The notes beneath the pieces were generated by a model. That model ran no database searches and was not told where the DNA came from. It worked only from the letters and a program-made list of their open reading frames with translations. A stretch of DNA of 64,000 bases, taken from assembly GCF_000023065.1 (NCBI RefSeq), contig NC_012691.1, positions 2,214,501-2,278,500 on the forward strand, read 5' to 3'. Both the position numbers and the translations under genes were made by a program. Origin of the DNA: Tolumonas auensis DSM 9187 (GTDB lineage Bacteria; Pseudomonadota; Gammaproteobacteria; Enterobacterales; Aeromonadaceae). Shown in pieces: positions 59,481 to 64,000 of the stretch. The first letter of the stretch is position 1, and every line of letters starts with the position of its first letter.

Positions 59481-60851
59481 CTAGCTGGCAGCAGCCACAA
59501 TCTGTTCCAGATCACGTCGTGATGTTTGTCTGGTATCCACCTTCACGTAAGCCGCCATCTCTTCCAGAACGAGCACCACATCCGCAACACCCGGCTGGGC
59601 TTTAATATTCTCAGCGAGTAAAGAAGATTGCTGTTTCGCTGAATCAGGTAACACGATCCGCAAACTACTGACATACGGCGGTTCCCGCATGGTCAGACTG
59701 ACCAGCAACCAGAGCCCGACGATGACGATTCCGGCCAGAAAGACCAGCGGCGTACCATTAAGCTGCAGCAACCAGCCACCTGATGCACCGCCTGCTGCGA
59801 CCCCCAGAAACTGACTGGTGGAATACAGCCCCATTGCCGTGCCTTTATACCCGGCAGGCGCGATTTTACTGACCAGTGATGGCAGCAATCCTTCCAGCAC
59901 ATTAAAGCCGATAAAGAACAGCTGAATACCGGCAAACACGAACCACAATTGCAGCCCGGCAGAAAACAGGACGGCTTCCGCCAGCAGAAAGATCAGAATA
60001 CAGCTGATAAATACCTGCTTAATCCGGCGGCGTTTTTCGGCATAGATGATGAAAGGAACGACCGCCACAAACGAAATCAGCATAGTAACCAGATAAACCT
60101 GCCACTGAAGCTGCCGCTGAAAACCCGCCTGTTCCATTGCCACTGGTAGCGCCACAAAACTAGCCATCAGCAACGCATGCAGAGAGAAGATACTGAAGTT
60201 CAGCTTCAGTAATTCCCGTTCCATGAGTACGGCCCGTAAATTACCGCTGACGAAGGCTGACTCACGATTCAGCACATGCTGCTGTGGTTTGGGGATGAAA
60301 AACAGTGTCGTGATAATAGCCAGCCCGGTCAGACCTGCAGTTCCCCAGAATAATGCTGACAATCCGAATGCATGCGTAATAACCGGCCCTAACACCATCG
60401 CGACAGCAAAGGTAATGCCGATACTGACACCGATAAATGCCATGGCTTTGGTGCGATGCTGCTCGCGGGTGAGATCCGACAACAGCGCCATTACAGCAGC
60501 AGAGATAGCTCCCGCTCCCTGCAGAGCCCGACCGATAATCACCCCCCAGATAGAATCAGCACAGGCAGCCAGCACACTTCCCAGCAGGAAGAGCAACAAG
60601 CCACCAATAATCAGCGGAAAACGACCGAACTTATCCGACAATAAGCCAACCGGGATCTGAAACAACGCCTGCATTAATCCGTAGATCCCGATCGCCAGAC
60701 CAATCAATGACTCATTGGCTCCCTGTAAGGCCATGCCATAGGTCGTCAGCACCGGCAGCACCATAAACATGCCGAACATACGCAATGCGAATACAGCGCC
60801 TAAGCCAACAGTAGCCCGACGCTCCGTTGCGGTCATCTGGTTATCGTGCAT
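59481..60851 (-). CDS. yajR: YajR-type MFS transporter with C-terminal YAM domain
   Basis: 456 aa, 12 helices. MFS motif A is GLLSDKFGRFPLI. After the last helix a soluble ferredoxin-like (YAM) domain of about 65 residues follows (ENIKAQPGVADVVLVLEEMAAYVKVDT). Predicted drug or metabolite efflux; substrate unknown. It follows cyoE by 37 bp, the same neighbourhood as in E. coli, and is probably read with the cyo operon. Confidence 0.9.
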   Translation of the reverse strand: MHDNQMTATERRATVGLGAVFALRMFGMFMVLPVLTTYGMALQGANESLIGLAIGIYGLMQALFQIPVGLLSDKFGRFPLIIGGLLLFLLGSVLAACADSIWGVIIGRALQGAGAISAAVMALLSDLTREQHRTKAMAFIGVSIGITFAVAMVLGPVITHAFGLSALFWGTAGLTGLAIITTLFFIPKPQQHVLNRESAFVSGNLRAVLMERELLKLNFSIFSLHALLMASFVALPVAMEQAGFQRQLQWQVYLVTMLISFVAVVPFIIYAEKRRRIKQVFISCILIFLLAEAVLFSAGLQLWFVFAGIQLFFIGFNVLEGLLPSLVSKIAPAGYKGTAMGLYSTSQFLGVAAGGASGGWLLQLNGTPLVFLAGIVIVGLWLLVSLTMREPPYVSSLRIVLPDSAKQQSSLLAENIKAQPGVADVVLVLEEMAAYVKVDTRQTSRRDLEQIVAAAS

Positions 60852-60870
60852 ATCAGGTTATTCCCGTTAA

Positions 60871-60913
60871 GTCAGAAACCCAGTGACGTCAGAAACCCAG
60901 TGACGTCAGAAAC
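60871..60913. repeat. 17-bp tandem repeat across the cyoE stop
   Basis: GTCAGAAACCCAGTGAC at 60871-60887 and again at 60888-60904, then a partial third unit (GTCAGAAAC). In the cyoE frame it encodes the C-terminal LTSLGF and the stop; the second unit lies past the stop, so the protein is unchanged. Confidence 0.85.
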
Positions 60914-61779
60914 TGGGCCGGATCCGGCGTGGCAAAATCGACCGACATCATGACACTCAGTGACGTAATGGCAATGATGGAGAAGATAAACAGCTTTTTC
61001 GCCCAGACACGATCATCTGCCGCTTTAAATCCGGCAAATGCCATCGCTGACCAAGCGATACCAATCAGCATCGCTACAGCAAAATAGCTGTAACCTGCAT
61101 AACCGCTCAGCGTTAACATCAGTGTTGCCACCGCAAACGCCAGAACATAACGCAGGATATGACTCTTAGTCACCGAGATGCCGTGTTTCACCGGTAAAAC
61201 AGGAATTGATGCAGACTGATAATCTTTGAAGCGGAATATCGCAATCGCATAGGAATGCGGCATTTGCCAGAGACTAAAAATCAGCAGTAGCAGAAAGGCC
61301 GCAATATCGAACTGATTGCTGACCGCGCAATAACCGATGACTGGCGGTGCTGCACCGGAAAGGCTGCCCACCAGCGTGCCATACACCGAGGTGCGCTTCA
61401 GCCACAGGCTATACAGACCGACGTAAACCACAAACCCCATCAGTGCGAGTGCTGTCGCCAGTGGATTTGTCATCAACCACAACAAGCCAAAACCGGCGAT
61501 ACCCAGTAATGTGGCATACACCAGCGTGGTAAGGGGTGAAATCAACCCCTTCACCAGCACCCGGTTTTTGGTGCGCTCCATAATGCAGTCGATATCACGA
61601 TCGATGTAATTATTAAAAGCGCAACCGGAAGCGATCACCAGCGAAACCCCGGTGACCGTAGCCAGAAACAGCGCTAAATCCAGGCTTCCTTTGGAAGCCA
61701 GGAAAAAACCACCAATGACGGAAATCAGATTACCAAAAATGATCCCCGGTTTTGTGACGAGCAGGTACTGCTTGATCAT
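60889..61779 (-). CDS. cyoE: Protoheme IX farnesyltransferase (heme O synthase)
   Basis: 296 aa, about eight helices. The prenyl diphosphate site is [18 protein letters not shown] (N-x3-D-x3-D), and the second acidic region reads [16 protein letters not shown]. It makes heme O for the bo3 oxidase. Eleven bp after cyoD on the same strand. Confidence 0.96.
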   Translation of the reverse strand: MIKQYLLVTKPGIIFGNLISVIGGFFLASKGSLDLALFLATVTGVSLVIASGCAFNNYIDRDIDCIMERTKNRVLVKGLISPLTTLVYATLLGIAGFGLLWLMTNPLATALALMGFVVYVGLYSLWLKRTSVYGTLVGSLSGAAPPVIGYCAVSNQFDIAAFLLLLIFSLWQMPHSYAIAIFRFKDYQSASIPVLPVKHGISVTKSHILRYVLAFAVATLMLTLSGYAGYSYFAVAMLIGIAWSAMAFAGFKAADDRVWAKKLFIFSIIAITSLSVMMSVDFATPDPAQFLTSLGF

Positions 61780-61790
61780 GATGTCAGCTC

Positions 61791-62120
61791 TTAATGACCC
61801 ATCATATTATGGTTAAGGTGGAACATGATCCACAGTGACCCCACGACAATGATAGCAATGATCAGTACCGTAAAGACAAAGGCAATCATATTCCAGCCAC
61901 CCTCTGATTTAGTATCCATATGCAGGAAGTAAATCAGCTGCACCAGGATCTGAGCGACCGCGAATGCGGCAATCACCAGAATAACCGTTGATGGCGGTAA
62001 AGCAGACTCCATCACTATCCAGAATGGAATAACAGTGAGCACGACTGACAGAATAAAGCCGGTAATATACGACTTCACGCTACCGTGGCTGGCACCGCCA
62101 TGACTCGTGTTATGACTCAT
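61791..62120 (-). CDS. cyoD: Cytochrome bo3 ubiquinol oxidase subunit IV
   Basis: 109 aa, equal to E. coli CyoD; His-rich start ([13 protein letters not shown]) and three helices, the middle one ending [17 protein letters not shown]. Its ATG at 62120 overlaps the cyoC stop by one base (TAATG). The open frame runs 50 codons further up inside cyoC but is not real. Confidence 0.94.
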   Translation of the reverse strand: MSHNTSHGGASHGSVKSYITGFILSVVLTVIPFWIVMESALPPSTVILVIAAFAVAQILVQLIYFLHMDTKSEGGWNMIAFVFTVLIIAIIVVGSLWIMFHLNHNMMGH

Positions 62121-62734
62121 TACAGCACCCCCATCAGATAGACCACAGTGAACACACAGATCCAGACAATATCCAGGAAGTGCCAGAACAGACTCAGGCA
62201 CATCAGGCGGGTCTGATTGGTGGTTGTCAGACCATTTTGTGCTACCTGAATCATCAGAACGATCATCCACACCAGACCGGAAAATACGTGTAAACCGTGA
62301 GTACCGATCAATGCAAAGAAACCAGACAGGAAGGCGCTGCGATCAGGGCCATAACCTTCCGAAATCAAATGACTGAATTCGTTGATTTCCATGCCGATAA
62401 AGGCGGCACCGAAGAAAAAGGTAACAGCCAGCCATTTCATGACACTGCTTTGTTCACCTCTGTTCATCGCCAGCATCGCCATGCCATAGGTGAAACTACT
62501 GATCAACAGACAGAAGGTTTCCGTCAGTACATACGGCAGTTCAAAAATATCTTTCCCTGTCGGCCCTCCGGCAAAACTGCCTGAAAGTACGGCATACGTT
62601 GCGAATAGCGTCGCAAACAGAATGCAGTCACTCATCAGGTAAATCCAGAAACCAAATACTGAGTTGGAACCGGAGTCATGATGCTCATGCTCACCGGCGT
62701 GCACAGACTGATGGTGTAAAGTTTCAACCGACAT
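62120..62734 (-). CDS. cyoC: Cytochrome bo3 ubiquinol oxidase subunit III
   Basis: 204 aa, five helices, His-rich N-terminus ([17 protein letters not shown]), [20 protein letters not shown] and [15 protein letters not shown] of the heme-copper oxidase subunit III family. It overlaps the end of cyoB by 11 bp. Confidence 0.96.
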   Translation of the reverse strand: MSVETLHHQSVHAGEHEHHDSGSNSVFGFWIYLMSDCILFATLFATYAVLSGSFAGGPTGKDIFELPYVLTETFCLLISSFTYGMAMLAMNRGEQSSVMKWLAVTFFFGAAFIGMEINEFSHLISEGYGPDRSAFLSGFFALIGTHGLHVFSGLVWMIVLMIQVAQNGLTTTNQTRLMCLSLFWHFLDIVWICVFTVVYLMGVL

Positions 62735-64000
62735 GCTTCACCTCTGCCTGATTCATTTTTGCAAAATGTTCATCTTCTGTTTTTTTCACTACATCGGCCG
62801 GAACGTAATAGTCGACATCCTTGTTAAACGAATACGTAATCCAGGTCGCAATCACACCGACAAAACCAACAATCGCCAGCCACCAGATATACCAAATCAG
62901 CGCGAAACCCATAATCAGACTAAACAGACTGATGATGACACCGGCACCGGTATTCTTCGGCATATGGATCTCGGTGTATTTTGCCGGACGTTTATATGCC
63001 GTGCCTTTTTCCTTCATGTCCCAGAACGCATCACGTTCAGAGACAACCGGAATTTCAGCAAAGTTATAGAACGGTGGCGGAGATGAGGTTGCCCATTCCA
63101 GAGTACGCCCACCCCATGGATCACCAGTCAGATCGCGGTTTTTGTTACGGTCTTTGATACTGACCACCAGCTGCAGCAACTGACACATAATGCCGATCAG
63201 GATCAGCACCGCGCCACCCACGGCAATCAGCAGCATGGAATGATATTCAGGGTTAATGTCCTGACTCAGACGACGGGTCATGCCCATAAAACCTAACGCA
63301 TACAGCGGCAGGAAGGCACCAAAGAAGCCGGTGATCCAGAACCAGAACGCGGCTTTGCCCAGTTTTTCATTCAGCGTGAAGCCCATCGCTTTCGGGAACC
63401 AGTAGTTGAACCCGGCCAGATAACCGAACACCACCCCACCGATGATCACGTTATGGAAATGTGCAATCAGGAACAGACTGTTATGCAGCACGAAGTTCGC
63501 ACCCGGAACAGCCAGCAGCACCCCGGTCATACCACCCACGGTGAATGTCACCAGGAAACCCAGCGTCCAGAGGATCGGTGTCGTGAACTGCACTCGTCCC
63601 TGATACATGGTAAACAGCCAGTTGAATATCTTCACCCCGGTCGGGATCGAGATAACCATAGTGGCAATACCAAAGAACGCGTTCACGTTGGCACCCGCGC
63701 CCATAGTAAAGAAATGGTGCAGCCAGACGATGAACGACAGGATAGTAATCGCGACCGTAGCCCACACCAGCGAGGTATACCCGAACAGCCGTTTTTTGCA
63801 GAATGTTGCCACGACTTCAGAGAAGATACCGAATGCCGGCAGGATCAGAATATAAACTTCAGGATGACCCCAGGCCCAGATGAGATTGACATACATCATC
63901 TGGTTGCCGCCTAAATCATTGGTGAAGAAATGCGTACCGAGGTAACGATCCAGCGTCAGTAACGCAATAGTGACGGTCAGGATCGGAAATGCAGCAATAA
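62724..64000 (-). CDS. cyoB: Cytochrome bo3 ubiquinol oxidase subunit I (partial, N-terminus outside window)
   Basis: Catalytic, proton-pumping subunit of the terminal oxidase. About 424 C-terminal residues are present of roughly 660; the frame stays open to the right edge ([19 protein letters not shown] before the [16 protein letters not shown] block). CuB and heme ligands visible: His and the cross-linked Tyr in GHPEVY, the two His of WLHHFF, and [12 protein letters not shown]. The start codon and heme b ligands lie beyond the window. Confidence 0.96.
   Translation of the reverse strand, partial: IAAFPILTVTIALLTLDRYLGTHFFTNDLGGNQMMYVNLIWAWGHPEVYILILPAFGIFSEVVATFCKKRLFGYTSLVWATVAITILSFIVWLHHFFTMGAGANVNAFFGIATMVISIPTGVKIFNWLFTMYQGRVQFTTPILWTLGFLVTFTVGGMTGVLLAVPGANFVLHNSLFLIAHFHNVIIGGVVFGYLAGFNYWFPKAMGFTLNEKLGKAAFWFWITGFFGAFLPLYALGFMGMTRRLSQDINPEYHSMLLIAVGGAVLILIGIMCQLLQLVVSIKDRNKNRDLTGDPWGGRTLEWATSSPPPFYNFAEIPVVSERDAFWDMKEKGTAYKRPAKYTEIHMPKNTGAGVIISLFSLIMGFALIWYIWWLAIVGFVGVIATWITYSFNKDVDYYVPADVVKKTEDEHFAKMNQAEVKHVG

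Noticed and set aside
62121-62270. 50-codon upstream extension of cyoD
   Set aside because: It overlaps cyoC; the ATG at 62120 gives the exact family length of 109 aa.

Overview
The window looks like chromosomal DNA of a gammaproteobacterium, most likely of the Aeromonadales (Tolumonas- or Aeromonas-like). The reasons are the queA-tgt-yajC-secD order, long PstA/PstC permeases, a cytochrome bo3 (cyo) operon ending in yajR, a trhP-ferredoxin-glutaredoxin string and moderate GC. The lineage is inferred from gene content only. I see no rRNA, tRNA, CRISPR array or intact insertion sequence.

Layout. 1-4.1 kb: queA-tgt-yajC-secD (minus), for tRNA queuosine and Sec export; secD runs off the left edge. 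4.2-5.9 kb: a secreted trypsin-like protease with a GlyGly-CTERM-like tail, then rpiA. 5.9-8.6 kb: an orphan WecA/MraY-type sugar-phosphate transferase, an unrecognised gene with a hairpin over its ribosome binding site, and a HEPN-MNT toxin-antitoxin pair. 8.8-29.7 kb: a surface polysaccharide (O-antigen type) locus read right to left from a JUMPStart/ops element. Its order is wzz, wzx, gmd, fcl, gmm, manC, manB, a GT2, wzy, WbsX-like, a GT2, wbaP, a PglL/Wzy_C ligase, then rmlDACB, with a separately terminated AT-rich membrane gene at the end. It supplies GDP-mannose, GDP-fucose and dTDP-rhamnose. galE (UDP-galactose) sits just upstream, followed by a second, unrelated HEPN-MNT pair.

32-45 kb is a phosphate block: pstC-pstA-pstB-phoU (minus), divergent ppk-ppx (plus), then tadA, pstS, phoR and phoB (minus). 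Pho-box promoters can be read in front of pstC, ppk, pstS and phoB, so PhoB probably drives uptake, polyphosphate synthesis and its own expression. 45-50 kb: the sbcD-sbcC nuclease pair, with an unusually glutamine-rich SbcC. 50-54.6 kb: a GNAT acetyltransferase, rdgC, the trhP/ferredoxin/glutaredoxin operon and suhB. 54.6-56.5 kb: a BenE transporter divergent from an XRE-cupin regulator, with two palindromic operators between them. 56.6-58.6 kb: a CHASE-PAS-GGDEF diguanylate cyclase. 58.6-64 kb: a shikimate dehydrogenase-like gene, yajR and cyoBCDE; cyoB runs off the right edge.

No single stretch is clearly a wholly new system. The best leads are regulatory and local: the ribosome-binding-site hairpin at 7.7 kb, the paired operators at 55.9 kb, the 11-bp-phased triple Pho box at ppk, the trhP-ferredoxin-glutaredoxin string, and the AT-rich unknown membrane gene between two near-identical terminator stems at 8.6 and 10.6 kb.
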